From: Weissella confusa | Lineage (GTDB): Bacteria; Bacillota; Bacilli; Lactobacillales; Lactobacillaceae | Assembly (NCBI GenBank): GCA_041871065.1 | Contig: CP168942.1 | Coordinates: 278,501-342,500 of the forward strand | DNA length: 64,000 nucleotides | Direction: 5' to 3' | Part shown: one piece after another, positions 31,444-40,233 of the stretch | How the letters are laid out: each line of letters begins with the position of its first letter | Numbering within the stretch: position 1 is the first letter of the stretch | The notes under the pieces: generated by a model | Told to the model about the DNA's origin: nothing | The model's input: the letters and a program-made list of their open reading frames with translations, nothing else | The model's database searches: none | Made by a program: the position numbers and the translations under genes

Positions 31444-33069
31444 ATGAACAAATTGTTGAAGACGTCAGCATTGTTGTCAACGGCCTTGATTTTGGGATCA
31501 ACGGTTGCACCTTTGACGGCAGATGCTGCTAAGTACAAGACGATCAACTGGACTGAAGGTGCTGATTTGGGAACGATGGACCCTTCAAAGTCTACTGCTG
31601 CTGTTGATTTTGATGCGTTGCAAGCCACTGGTGATGGTTTGTACCGTAACGACAAGTCAGGAAAGCCAGCTTTGGCTTTGGCTGAGTCAGTTGAGAAGTC
31701 AGAAGATGGCTTGTCATTGACGTTCAAGTTGCGTTCAGGTTTGAAGTGGTCAAACGGTGACGCTTTGACTGCGCACGACTTTGTTTACGGATGGCAACGT
31801 ACGAACGATCCTAAGACGGCATCACAATATGCTTACTTGTTCTCAGGTATCAAGAACGCTGACGCTATCCAATCAGGTGAAAACACTGATTTGTCATCAT
31901 TGGGTGTAACTGCTGTTGATGACACGACTTTGGAAGTGCAATTGGAAAAGCCAATGCCACAACTTGAGTCAGTATTGACGATGGCACCATTCTACCCACA
32001 AAACCAAAAGTTTGTGGAAAAGGTTGGTAAGAAGTACGGAACTGCTGCTAAGTACACGTTGTCATCAGGTCCATACATCTTGAAGGACTGGACTGGTTCA
32101 AACAACAAGTACTCATTGGTAAAGAACAAGAACTACTACGATGCAAAGGTAGTTAAGACGCCTAAGGTTGTTATTCAAACGATCAAGGACCAAAACACGG
32201 GTTACAACTTGTACAAGTCAGGTAAGGTTGACTTCACTAACTTGTCACCTGACCAAGTTAAGGCTTCAAAGAAGAACAAGGCTTACAAGGTTATCCCACA
32301 AGCTTCAACGTTCTACATGGAGTTTAACCAAAAGAAGGTTAAGGCATTGGCTAACCAAAAGATTCGTCAAGCCATCTCATACTCAATTGACCGTAAGACT
32401 TTGTCAGACAAGATTTTGACGGGAACTGCAACGCCAGCAACGACGTTTACTTCAACTAAGTTGGCTGTTGATCCTAACACGAACAAGGACTTTGCTAAGT
32501 CAGCCGAAGTAAAGGGTGCAATTGCATACGACAAGACTAAGGCTAAGAAGTTGTTCAAGGAAGGTATGAAGGAAGCCGGTGTTAAGAAGTTGACGTTGCA
32601 AATGGTAACGGACGACACTGACGGTGCAAAGCGTACTGCACAATTCTTGCAATCACAAATGGAAAAGTTGGACGGTTTGAAGATCGACATCAAGACGGTG
32701 CCATTTAAGCAACGTTTGGCCTTGTCACAAGACAAGAAGTTCGACTTGGTTATCACTGCATGGGGAGCCGACTATGGTGATCCATCAACGTTCTTGGACT
32801 TGTACACGAAGGATTCATCATTCAACAACGGTTCATGGGATAACGCTCAATACAACGAGTTGATGCAAGCTGCTAAGACGACTGACGTTAACGACGACAA
32901 GAAGCGTTACGACGACTACAAGCAAGCAGAGCAAATCATCGACAAGGAAGTCGGTGTGGCACCTTTGTACTACCGTTCATACGCTACGTTGTTCCGTACG
33001 TCAGTTAAGGGTGTTGTTATGAACCCTGCTGGTGCACCTTACGACTGGAAGTGGGCATACAAGAAGTAA
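31444..33069 (+). CDS. oppA: Oligopeptide ABC transporter substrate-binding protein without lipobox
   Basis: A 541-aa family 5 solute-binding protein (OppA type). It has INWTEGADLGTMDPSKST near residue 34, LTFKLRSGLKWSNGDALTAHDFVYGWQR near 99 (family signature), FYMEFNQKKVKAL near 293 and AWGADYGDPSTFLDLY near 438. The signal peptide (LLKTSALLSTALILGSTVAPLTADA) has no Cys in the processing region and the protein contains none, so it is not lipidated. The codon bias is among the strongest in the window. A hairpin terminator separates it from oppBCDF, allowing excess of the binding protein over the pump. Confidence 0.93.
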   Translation: MNKLLKTSALLSTALILGSTVAPLTADAAKYKTINWTEGADLGTMDPSKSTAAVDFDALQATGDGLYRNDKSGKPALALAESVEKSEDGLSLTFKLRSGLKWSNGDALTAHDFVYGWQRTNDPKTASQYAYLFSGIKNADAIQSGENTDLSSLGVTAVDDTTLEVQLEKPMPQLESVLTMAPFYPQNQKFVEKVGKKYGTAAKYTLSSGPYILKDWTGSNNKYSLVKNKNYYDAKVVKTPKVVIQTIKDQNTGYNLYKSGKVDFTNLSPDQVKASKKNKAYKVIPQASTFYMEFNQKKVKALANQKIRQAISYSIDRKTLSDKILTGTATPATTFTSTKLAVDPNTNKDFAKSAEVKGAIAYDKTKAKKLFKEGMKEAGVKKLTLQMVTDDTDGAKRTAQFLQSQMEKLDGLKIDIKTVPFKQRLALSQDKKFDLVITAWGADYGDPSTFLDLYTKDSSFNNGSWDNAQYNELMQAAKTTDVNDDKKRYDDYKQAEQIIDKEVGVAPLYYRSYATLFRTSVKGVVMNPAGAPYDWKWAYKK

Positions 33070-33118
33070 TTTTGATTGCAGGATCAAAACGACACTTGTT
33101 TGTTAAGTTTGAATAGAC

Positions 33119-33157
33119 AACACGCATCTATCTACTATGGATAGATGCGTGTTTTAC
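33119..33157 (+). terminator. Intrinsic terminator after oppA
   Basis: AACACGCATCTATC (33119-33132) pairs perfectly with GATAGATGCGTGTT (33140-33153). The T-tract is short (TTTTA), so partial read-through is plausible. Confidence 0.8.
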
Positions 33158-33211
33158 ATATAGGGCGAGCGTTATGTCGTCCCAGAATCTGGACAAACAT
33201 ATCAAAATCTA

Positions 33212-33225
33212 TGTAAACGCTAACA
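33212..33225 (+). promoter_or_regulatory. CcpA cre site upstream of oppBCDF
   Basis: TGTAAACGCTAACA fits the cre consensus at all defined positions and lies about 58 bases upstream of the -10 box. Confidence 0.6.
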
Positions 33226-33264
33226 AATTCGTAAGTGTTAAGAAATTTTGATTCTCATGTGATA

Positions 33265-33305
33265 TTACCTGACAAACCCTTTTATAATCGGGACTTGTCT
33301 GGTAA
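33265..33305 (+). promoter_or_regulatory. oppB promoter flanked by an inverted repeat
   Basis: TATAAT at 33283-33288 is bracketed by TTACCTGACAA (33265-33275) and TTGTCTGGTAA (33295-33305), an inverted repeat with one mismatch. Its position over the core promoter suits a repressor site. Confidence 0.5.
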
Positions 33306-33424
33306 GATTAGAAAATACTAATAAAAACTATGGATATGTGAGAGGTATCAACTTTGTTTTTAATTAAACGTAAGCGCGTCTTTCATAATATGAATAGCAG
33401 GAATAATAGGGGAAGGTCATCGCT

Positions 33425-34345
33425 ATGATCAAATATTTACTTAAGCGACTAGCAATCATTATTTTGACGCTGGTGCTGATTATCTCAGCGACATTTTTCT
33501 TGATGAAGCTGATGCCTGGTTCACCGCTTGCGAATGCTGAGCGTTTGTCTGAGGCACAACAAAAGATGATTGAAGCACAGTACGGCTTGGATAAGCCAAT
33601 TTTCATTCAATACGTCACTTATTTGTGGGATGCCTTGCATTTCGACTTCGGTGTGTCATTCCAATTTGCTAACCAAGAAGTTTCAACGTTGATTGCACAA
33701 CGTATGGGACCTTCAGCACAATTGGGAATTCAAGCTTTGATCTTCGGTGTAATCGCCGGTATCGGACTTGGTTCAGCAGCAGCCGTTCGTCGTAACACAA
33801 AGACGGATACAATCTTGTCAATCATTGCCGTTTTGGGAATTTCAATCCCATCATTCGTGTTTGCGGCTTTGTTGCAATACTGGGTTGGTTTGAAGTTGGA
33901 CTGGTTGCCAATCGCTGGTTGGAAGGGCTTCTCTTCTACTATCTTGCCAACAATCGCGTTGGGAATGGCACCTTTGGCAACGTCAGCTCGTTTCATCCGT
34001 ACCGAAATGGTGGATGTGTTGGGTTCTGACTACATCGAATTGGCACGTGCCAAGGGCTTGTCAAAGCGTGAAGTGATTTGGAAGCACGCAATGCGTAACT
34101 CATTGATTCCGTTGGTTACGTTGATTGGACCAATGGCGGTTAACTTGATGACTGGGTCAATCGTTGTTGAGTCAATCTTCTCAATTCCTGGAATCGGTAG
34201 CCAATTCGTTTCATCAATTTTGACGAATGACTACCAAATCATCATGGGAACGACGATTGTCTACGCCATGATGTTGATGGTTGTGTTGTTGATTACGGAT
34301 ATCTTGTACGGTGTCATTGACCCACGTATCCGTTTGGCAAAGTAA
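33425..34345 (+). CDS. oppB: Oligopeptide ABC transporter permease OppB
   Basis: A 306-aa inner membrane permease with about six helices. It has the short N-terminal helix YLLKRLAIIILTLVLIISATFFLMKLMPGSP and DSxN-type features, and the EAA loop ELARAKGLSKREVIWKHAMRN near residue 205. It ends DPRIRLAK, typical of OppB. It forms a heterodimer with OppC and takes up peptides for PepV and other peptidases. GGGGAAGG precedes the start. Confidence 0.94.
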   Translation: MIKYLLKRLAIIILTLVLIISATFFLMKLMPGSPLANAERLSEAQQKMIEAQYGLDKPIFIQYVTYLWDALHFDFGVSFQFANQEVSTLIAQRMGPSAQLGIQALIFGVIAGIGLGSAAAVRRNTKTDTILSIIAVLGISIPSFVFAALLQYWVGLKLDWLPIAGWKGFSSTILPTIALGMAPLATSARFIRTEMVDVLGSDYIELARAKGLSKREVIWKHAMRNSLIPLVTLIGPMAVNLMTGSIVVESIFSIPGIGSQFVSSILTNDYQIIMGTTIVYAMMLMVVLLITDILYGVIDPRIRLAK

Positions 34346-34355
34346 GGAGTAGCAC

Positions 34356-35387
34356 ATGGCTGAACAAGTAAATTTGACGGCAGATGACTTTAAGCTGCTT
34401 CCAGCGGATCGTCATGTCGATAACGAAAAGATTATGAAGCCTTCATTGAGCTTCGCTAAGGATGCTTGGCGTCGTTTGAAGAAGAACAAGGGAGCCTTCA
34501 TCTCATTGTGGATTTTGGTATTCATTTTTGTGGCAGCGTTTGGATCTGCCCCAATTGCCAACTCAAAGTCAACGTCACACCAAGATGTGACGTTGCAAAA
34601 CTTGCCACCGCGCTTGCCAGGTGTCTTGGGAGATATTCCAGGGTTCACTGGTCATGCAAAGTTGGATGGTGTCAAGATTGATTCATACGACTCAGCTGGC
34701 GTTTCAAAGAAGAAGAACTTCTGGTTTGGAACTGACCAATTTGGTCGTGACATCTTCAAGCGTGTCCTTTACGGAACGCGCATCTCATTGCAAGTTGCGT
34801 TGATTGCCGCTGCCATGGACTTGGTCTTTGGTGTCACATACGGAATTGTTTCCGGCTGGCGTGGTGGTAAGACCGACATTGTGATGCAACGTATCATCGA
34901 AGTTATTTCATCAATTCCTAACTTGGTTGTTTTCGTTTTGTTGATTTTGATTTTGAAGCCCGGTATGTTGTCAATCGCATTGGGTATCGCAATGACATCA
35001 TGGACGTCAATGGCACGTTTGATACGTGCACAGGTATTGACGATTAAGGAACAAGATTACATCTTGGCCGCTCGTACATTGGGATCATCAGCATGGCGTA
35101 TTGGTTTCCGCCACTTGGTGCCAAACTTGAGTTCAACAATCATTGTGCAATTGATGTTCACAATCCCATCAGCAATCTTCTTCGAAGCATTGTTGTCATT
35201 TATTGGATTGGGAATTCCAGTGCCAATGGCCTCATTGGGTACGTTGTTGAATGATGGACAAAAGGCTTTGCAATTCTATCCATACCAATTGGTAATTCCA
35301 GCACTTATCTTGGCTGTCATCATGATTGCCTTTAACTTGCTTGGAGATGGTTTGCGTGACGCCTTTGACCCTCGTACGAAGGATTAA
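34356..35387 (+). CDS. oppC: Oligopeptide ABC transporter permease OppC
   Basis: A 343-aa permease with a cytoplasmic N-terminus (about 45 residues), one helix (FISLWILVFIFVAAFGSAPI), an extracellular loop, and the transport domain from FGTDQFGRDIFKRVLYGTR near residue 124, an OppC/DppC signature. The EAA loop is LAARTLGSSAWRIGFRHLVPN near 232. It ends GDGLRDAFDPR. It lies 10 bases after oppB with AAGGAG upstream. Confidence 0.94.
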   Translation: MAEQVNLTADDFKLLPADRHVDNEKIMKPSLSFAKDAWRRLKKNKGAFISLWILVFIFVAAFGSAPIANSKSTSHQDVTLQNLPPRLPGVLGDIPGFTGHAKLDGVKIDSYDSAGVSKKKNFWFGTDQFGRDIFKRVLYGTRISLQVALIAAAMDLVFGVTYGIVSGWRGGKTDIVMQRIIEVISSIPNLVVFVLLILILKPGMLSIALGIAMTSWTSMARLIRAQVLTIKEQDYILAARTLGSSAWRIGFRHLVPNLSSTIIVQLMFTIPSAIFFEALLSFIGLGIPVPMASLGTLLNDGQKALQFYPYQLVIPALILAVIMIAFNLLGDGLRDAFDPRTKD

Positions 35388-35404
35388 TGGAAGAGAGTTA
35401 AGAC

Positions 35405-36508
35405 ATGGCAGAAAAGATTCTTGAGGTTAAGGACCTTAAAATTAATTTCCGAACTTACAACGGTAAGGTACAAGCCATCCGCGACATTTCATTTGATTTG
35501 TACAAGGGTGAGACGCTTGCTATCGTGGGTGAGTCTGGTTCAGGTAAGTCTGTTACGACACGCTCATTGATGGGCTTGTTGGCAAAGAATGCTGAAGTTG
35601 AACACGGTTCAATCAAGTTCAAGGGCGATGAAATCATTGGTAAGTCAGAAGAAGACATGCAGCACTTGCGTGGTTCAGAAATTGCCATGATTTTCCAAGA
35701 CCCAATGACTTCTTTGGATCCAACGATGAAGATCGGTCAACAAATTGCCGAACCTTTGATTAAGCACAAGAAGATGAGCAAGAAGGATGCCTGGGCAAAG
35801 GCATTGGAAATGACGAAGTTGGTTGGTATTCCAAATTCAGAAAACCACATCAACGACTATCCACACCAATTTTCAGGTGGTATGCGTCAACGTATCGTTA
35901 TTGCGATTGCGATGATCAACAACCCTGAAATCCTAATTGCCGACGAACCAACGACCGCCTTGGACGTGACGATTCAAGCCCAAATCTTGGACTTGATGAA
36001 GAAGATTCAAAAGGAAATTGATTCATCAATCATCTTTATCACGCACGACCTTGGTGTTGTGGCTGGTATGGCTGATCGTGTGGCGGTTATGTATGCCGGA
36101 CAAATTATTGAAATTGGAACTGTTGATGAAGTATTTAACTTCCCACAACACCCATACACTTGGGGCTTGTTGAACTCAATGCCAACGACGGAAACGGCGC
36201 GTGGCGAGTTGGAAGCTATCCCAGGTACGCCGCCTGATTTGTTGGAGCCACCAGTAGGTGATCCATTTGCGGCACGTAACAAGTACGCTTTGGCAATCGA
36301 CGAAAAGCAAAAGCCACCTTTCTTCAAGCTATCAGAGACGCACTTTGCGTCAACGTGGTTGTTGGATGAGCGTGCGCCAGAAGTTGAGCCGCCATTGGAA
36401 GTACAAAAGCGTTGGGCTCGCTACCAAGCTGAGCACCCAGAAGCTGACCGTAAGAAGGCAGTCGCCGTCGACGCAACGGCAGTTCTTGGAACGGAGGTTA
36501 ACAACTAA
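35405..36508 (+). CDS. oppD: Oligopeptide ABC transporter ATP-binding protein OppD
   Basis: A 367-aa ATPase. Walker A GESGSGKSVT is near residue 39, the signature FSGGMRQRI near 158 and Walker B ILIADEPTTALDVT near 178. The C-terminal oligopeptide-transporter domain carries GTPPDLLEPPVGDPFAARNKYA near 275; OppD proteins often have three or four Cys here for an iron-sulfur centre, but none is present. Its stop overlaps the oppF start (TAATG). It powers transport with OppF. Confidence 0.94.
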   Translation: MAEKILEVKDLKINFRTYNGKVQAIRDISFDLYKGETLAIVGESGSGKSVTTRSLMGLLAKNAEVEHGSIKFKGDEIIGKSEEDMQHLRGSEIAMIFQDPMTSLDPTMKIGQQIAEPLIKHKKMSKKDAWAKALEMTKLVGIPNSENHINDYPHQFSGGMRQRIVIAIAMINNPEILIADEPTTALDVTIQAQILDLMKKIQKEIDSSIIFITHDLGVVAGMADRVAVMYAGQIIEIGTVDEVFNFPQHPYTWGLLNSMPTTETARGELEAIPGTPPDLLEPPVGDPFAARNKYALAIDEKQKPPFFKLSETHFASTWLLDERAPEVEPPLEVQKRWARYQAEHPEADRKKAVAVDATAVLGTEVNN

Positions 36509-37461
36509 TGGCTGAAGAAAAGAAGAAGTTAGTTGAAATCAAGGGACTTGATATCACGTTTAACAAGGGCCGTAGCAACGAAACGAAGGCTGTTCAAAAC
36601 GCAACTTTCGACATTTACGAAGGTGAGACGTTTGGTCTTGTTGGTGAGTCAGGTTCAGGTAAGACGACAATTGGTCGTACGATTATGAAGTTGTACGAAC
36701 CATCAGCAGGGGAAGTTTTGTTTGATGGTAAGGACATTGCTAAGTTGAAGAAGCGCGGCGAATTGTCAGACTTCCGTCAAGCGGTACAAATGATTTTCCA
36801 AGACCCACAAGCGTCATTGAACTTGCGTATGAAGGTTAAGGACATCGTTGCTGAAGGAATCGACGTTAACCACTTGGCTGCAAGTGATGAAAATCGTTCA
36901 AAGCGCGTGGAAGATTTGTTGGAGACGGTTGGTTTGAACCGTGATCACTCAAACCGTTACCCACACGAGTTCTCTGGTGGACAACGTCAACGTATCGGTA
37001 TCGCCCGTGCGTTGGCTGTGCAACCAAAGTTCATCATCGCCGACGAACCAATCTCTGCCTTGGACGTTTCAATCCAAGCGCAAGTTGTTAACTTGATGAA
37101 GCAATTGCAAAAGGACAAGGGATTGACTTACTTGTTCATTGCCCACGACTTGTCGATGGTTAAGTACATTTCTGACCGTATCGGTGTTATGCACTGGGGT
37201 AAGATGGTTGAAATCGGACCAGCCGACGAAGTTTACAACAAGCCTTTGCACGATTACACGCGCTCATTGTTGAGTGCCATTCCAGTTCCAGATCCATCAG
37301 TTGAGACGGCCCGTGAGCCAATCGTTTACGATCCAACTGACGAAATGGACGGACGTGACCGTGAAATGGTTGAAATTGCACCTGAACACTTCGTTTGGGC
37401 TGCAGAAGACGAAATCGAGATGTACAAGCAACGCGCCCGCGAAGCTGGATTGATCGATTAA
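36508..37461 (+). CDS. oppF: Oligopeptide ABC transporter ATP-binding protein OppF
   Basis: A 317-aa ATPase. Walker [13 protein letters not shown] is near residue 47, the signature [10 protein letters not shown] near 154 and Walker [15 protein letters not shown] near 173. The C-terminal domain has [13 protein letters not shown] near 255. It is coupled to oppD by a 1-base overlap. A strong terminator ends the operon. Confidence 0.94.
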   Translation: MAEEKKKLVEIKGLDITFNKGRSNETKAVQNATFDIYEGETFGLVGESGSGKTTIGRTIMKLYEPSAGEVLFDGKDIAKLKKRGELSDFRQAVQMIFQDPQASLNLRMKVKDIVAEGIDVNHLAASDENRSKRVEDLLETVGLNRDHSNRYPHEFSGGQRQRIGIARALAVQPKFIIADEPISALDVSIQAQVVNLMKQLQKDKGLTYLFIAHDLSMVKYISDRIGVMHWGKMVEIGPADEVYNKPLHDYTRSLLSAIPVPDPSVETAREPIVYDPTDEMDGRDREMVEIAPEHFVWAAEDEIEMYKQRAREAGLID

Positions 37462-37462
37462 C

Positions 37463-37503
37463 AAGAAACGCACCTGACATTACGTTAGGTGCGTTTTTGT
37501 TTG
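37463..37503 (+). terminator. Intrinsic terminator of the opp operon
   Basis: AAACGCACCTGAC pairs with GTTAGGTGCGTTT around a short loop (one G-T pair), followed by a T-rich tract. Confidence 0.88.
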
Positions 37504-37651
37504 GTGGTCAAAGTCGACGCGTTTCATCGAGGTGCACCACAACCAAATGTTTTTACATAAAAAAGCCATTATTTATCAGTTCAAGTCTATTTGGTAATCA
37601 TGGTATACTACTTTATAAAGAAACTATTAAGGAATGGGTTGGGTGATACGC

Positions 37652-39664
37652 GTGAAAAATTTGGATGCTTTACCGGCGTTTTTCCAAAATCGGCGCCTCG
37701 CTTGGATGGCAGTGCTCGTCTCGGTGATGGCAATTATCGGCGCGATTCTAGCCTTTATGGTGAATTGGGTTGCCGGAATTGTCTGGCTGGCCTTGGTTGT
37801 GATTGCTTTGATGGTCATATTCAAGACCTTGCAGATTATTGGCGAAGACACCACACACTATATTGAGAATCTTTCATACCGCGTTAATCGTGGTGAACAA
37901 GAAGCGATTATTCAGATGCCTTTGGGGGTCGTTTTGTTCAATGAGCAGAACGAAGTTAATTGGGTGAACCCTTATCTACAAAGTTTCCTTGGGGAACGCG
38001 TTATCGTTGGTCGACCATTGCAGGAAGCTTCCGTGCAATTGGCAGACTTGATTAAGCGATGGCCGGATGAAGATAAGCGTGTTACGCAATTGCACTGGTT
38101 GGATCGCGTATTTAATGTGCAAGTGCAGCCGGAACTCCGCGCTGCATATCTGCTGGATGCCACTGACTCAGCGCAAGTTATGAGTGACTACGAAGCGCAC
38201 AAGTTGTTCATTGGAATTGTTTCCTTGGATAACTATGACGAAGTGTCTGAAGGCATGAACGACTCGGACGCTTCTGCATTACGTACCTTCGTGACGAAGA
38301 CGTTGTCAGACTGGATGGCTGAGCACAAGATTTATGTGCGTCGTTTGGCTGTCGATCGTTATATGTTGATCGGTTATCGTGACGGTTTGCGTCGCGCCGA
38401 GGCTGATAAGTTTAATGTGTTGACCGCGGTTCGTGAGGCAACTTCAATGCAGAACACGCCAATCACGTTGAGTATTGGTATCGCTTATAAGGAAACGGCG
38501 ATTGATGTTTTGGCGCAGAACGCTCAAGCTAACTTGGACTTGGCGTTGGGTCGTGGTGGTGACCAAGTTGTTGTGAAGTCACCGACTGGGGATGCTCGTT
38601 TCTACGGTGGAAACACAAACCCAATGGCCAAGCGTACCCGTGTGCGTGCGCGTGTCATCTCACAAGCGTTGGCTGATTTGATGACGCAAGCGGACCAAAT
38701 TTTCATTATGGGACACAAACGTTCTGATATGGATTCGTTTGGTGCCGCGCTGGGTGTTCGCCGTTTGGCTCAAATGTTGGGTAAGCCGTCATGGGTTGTC
38801 TACGAAGAGAGCGGGCATGAGCACTCAGATATTAAGTTGTTGTTGCAAGAACTTAAGGCTGATCCGTCAGATCAATCTGCAATGATGGTGCCTTCACAAG
38901 TATTGTCAGAAGCGACTGAACGAAGCTTGTTGGTCATGGTGGATCATTCAAAGCCATCGATTTCAGAATCACCTGAAGTCTATCAACAACTATCTGAGCG
39001 GGTTGTGATTATCGATCACCACCGCCGTGGCGAAGAATTCCCAGATGAACCGCAATTGGTTTACATTGAGTCATATGCCTCATCAACATCTGAGTTGGTA
39101 ACGGAATTGTTTGAGTATCAACCACGTCGTACGAAGGGGTTGTCTCGTATTGAGGCGACTGCGATGCTGGCGGGTATCCAAGTTGATACCAAGTCATTCA
39201 CGTTGCGTTCTGGTACGCGAACGTTCGATGCGGCTAGTTACCTGCGTTCAGTTGGCGCTGATGGTAAGATGCTACAGGACTTCATGAAGGAAACGGTTGA
39301 TTCATACCGTGAGCGTGCACACTTGATTGAGCGTGCGCAAATTCATGATAATGCGGCAATTGTTATCGGTGAAGATGATGTGCAATATGATTCGGTTGTG
39401 GCCGCACAGGCTGCAGATGCGTTGTTGCAAATGATTGGGATTGAAGCGTCGTTTGTTATTTCACGACGCGATGATAATACAGTTGCCGTTTCGGCGCGCT
39501 CAACTGGGTCATTTAATGTACAATTAGTAATGGAAGCGATGGGCGGAGGCGGTCATTTGAGTAATGCGGCAACGCAGGTCTCAGATACGACGACCACTGC
39601 CGTCTATGAACAATTGTTGTCTGTTCTTACGGGAACAAACGATGATGGTGATAATGAAGATTAA
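37652..39664 (+). CDS. gdpP: Cyclic-di-AMP phosphodiesterase GdpP
   Basis: A 670-aa membrane enzyme that hydrolyses c-di-AMP. Order: two N-terminal helices (about residues 12-60), a degenerate PAS (MPLGVVLFNEQNEVNWVNPYL near 90), a degenerate GGDEF domain (ending LALGRGGDQVVVKSP), then DHH (MGHKRSDMDSFGAALG near 352; IDHHRRG near 453) and DHHA1 with GGGGHLSNAATQ near 630. Length is close to B. subtilis GdpP (659). GTG 37652 is preferred because GGGTGAT precedes it; ATG 37634 is an alternative with poor spacing. A TATACT -10 lies near 37602. rplI follows, the standard Firmicutes arrangement. Confidence 0.94.
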   Translation: MKNLDALPAFFQNRRLAWMAVLVSVMAIIGAILAFMVNWVAGIVWLALVVIALMVIFKTLQIIGEDTTHYIENLSYRVNRGEQEAIIQMPLGVVLFNEQNEVNWVNPYLQSFLGERVIVGRPLQEASVQLADLIKRWPDEDKRVTQLHWLDRVFNVQVQPELRAAYLLDATDSAQVMSDYEAHKLFIGIVSLDNYDEVSEGMNDSDASALRTFVTKTLSDWMAEHKIYVRRLAVDRYMLIGYRDGLRRAEADKFNVLTAVREATSMQNTPITLSIGIAYKETAIDVLAQNAQANLDLALGRGGDQVVVKSPTGDARFYGGNTNPMAKRTRVRARVISQALADLMTQADQIFIMGHKRSDMDSFGAALGVRRLAQMLGKPSWVVYEESGHEHSDIKLLLQELKADPSDQSAMMVPSQVLSEATERSLLVMVDHSKPSISESPEVYQQLSERVVIIDHHRRGEEFPDEPQLVYIESYASSTSELVTELFEYQPRRTKGLSRIEATAMLAGIQVDTKSFTLRSGTRTFDAASYLRSVGADGKMLQDFMKETVDSYRERAHLIERAQIHDNAAIVIGEDDVQYDSVVAAQAADALLQMIGIEASFVISRRDDNTVAVSARSTGSFNVQLVMEAMGGGGHLSNAATQVSDTTTTAVYEQLLSVLTGTNDDGDNED

Positions 39665-39682
39665 TAAGTGAGGTCGATAATC

Positions 39683-40135
39683 ATGAAGGTTATTTTCTTG
39701 GAAGATGTTAAGGGGCGCGGTAAGAAGGGCGAAGTTAAGGAAGTTCCTGATGGCTACGCTAACAACTTCTTGATTAAGAACAAGAAGGCTGAGCCCGCAA
39801 CTAACGCAAATGTTTCTGCATTGCGTGGCCAAAAGAAGGCAGCCGATCGTGAGGCCGCTGAAGAAAAGGCTGAAGCTGAGGCTTTGAAGGCAAAGTTGGA
39901 AGACGACAAGACGGTTGTTGAGTTGAAGGCAAAGGCTGGAACTGACGGTCGTTTGTTCGGTGCCATCTCATCAAAGCAAGTTGTTGAAGCTTTGGAGAAG
40001 CAATTCGGCTTGAAGATTGATAAGCGCAAGATGGATATGAAGGAGCCAATCCGTGCCTTGGGTTACCGTACCGTAACGGTTAAGTTGCACCACGATGTTG
40101 AGGCAAAGATTCGTATCCACACGGATGAGCAATAA
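39683..40135 (+). CDS. rplI: 50S ribosomal protein L9
   Basis: A 150-aa ribosomal protein. The L9 N-terminal RNA-binding domain is clear ([20 protein letters not shown], then [13 protein letters not shown]), followed by a long Ala/Lys/Glu helix (about residues 45-75) and the C-terminal domain ([19 protein letters not shown]). ATG 39683 has GAGG upstream. It is co-transcribed with gdpP (18-base gap) and followed by a terminator before dnaB. Confidence 0.97.
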   Translation: MKVIFLEDVKGRGKKGEVKEVPDGYANNFLIKNKKAEPATNANVSALRGQKKAADREAAEEKAEAEALKAKLEDDKTVVELKAKAGTDGRLFGAISSKQVVEALEKQFGLKIDKRKMDMKEPIRALGYRTVTVKLHHDVEAKIRIHTDEQ

Positions 40136-40159
40136 AAAATCGGTAGATAAATAAAGTGA

Positions 40160-40189
40160 CGAGCCAGTGATGTTTCACTGGCTTTTTCT
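40160..40189 (+). terminator. Intrinsic terminator between rplI and dnaB
   Basis: AGCCAGTGA and TTCACTGGCT arms with a T-run; a TACAAT -10 for dnaB begins directly after it (40192-40197), followed by AAAGGAGG before the dnaB start. Confidence 0.85.
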
Positions 40190-40233
40190 GTTACAATAGA
40201 TTTTATGAATACACATATAAAGGAGGCGTCCCC

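Larger units (their letters stand above)
33070..33424 (+). other. oppA-oppB intergenic region
   Basis: This 355-base stretch has no gene. It holds the oppA terminator (33119-33157), a cre site (33212-33225), a TATAAT box (33283-33288) and an inverted repeat around it. oppBCDF therefore has its own promoter in addition to possible read-through from oppA. Confidence 0.7.
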
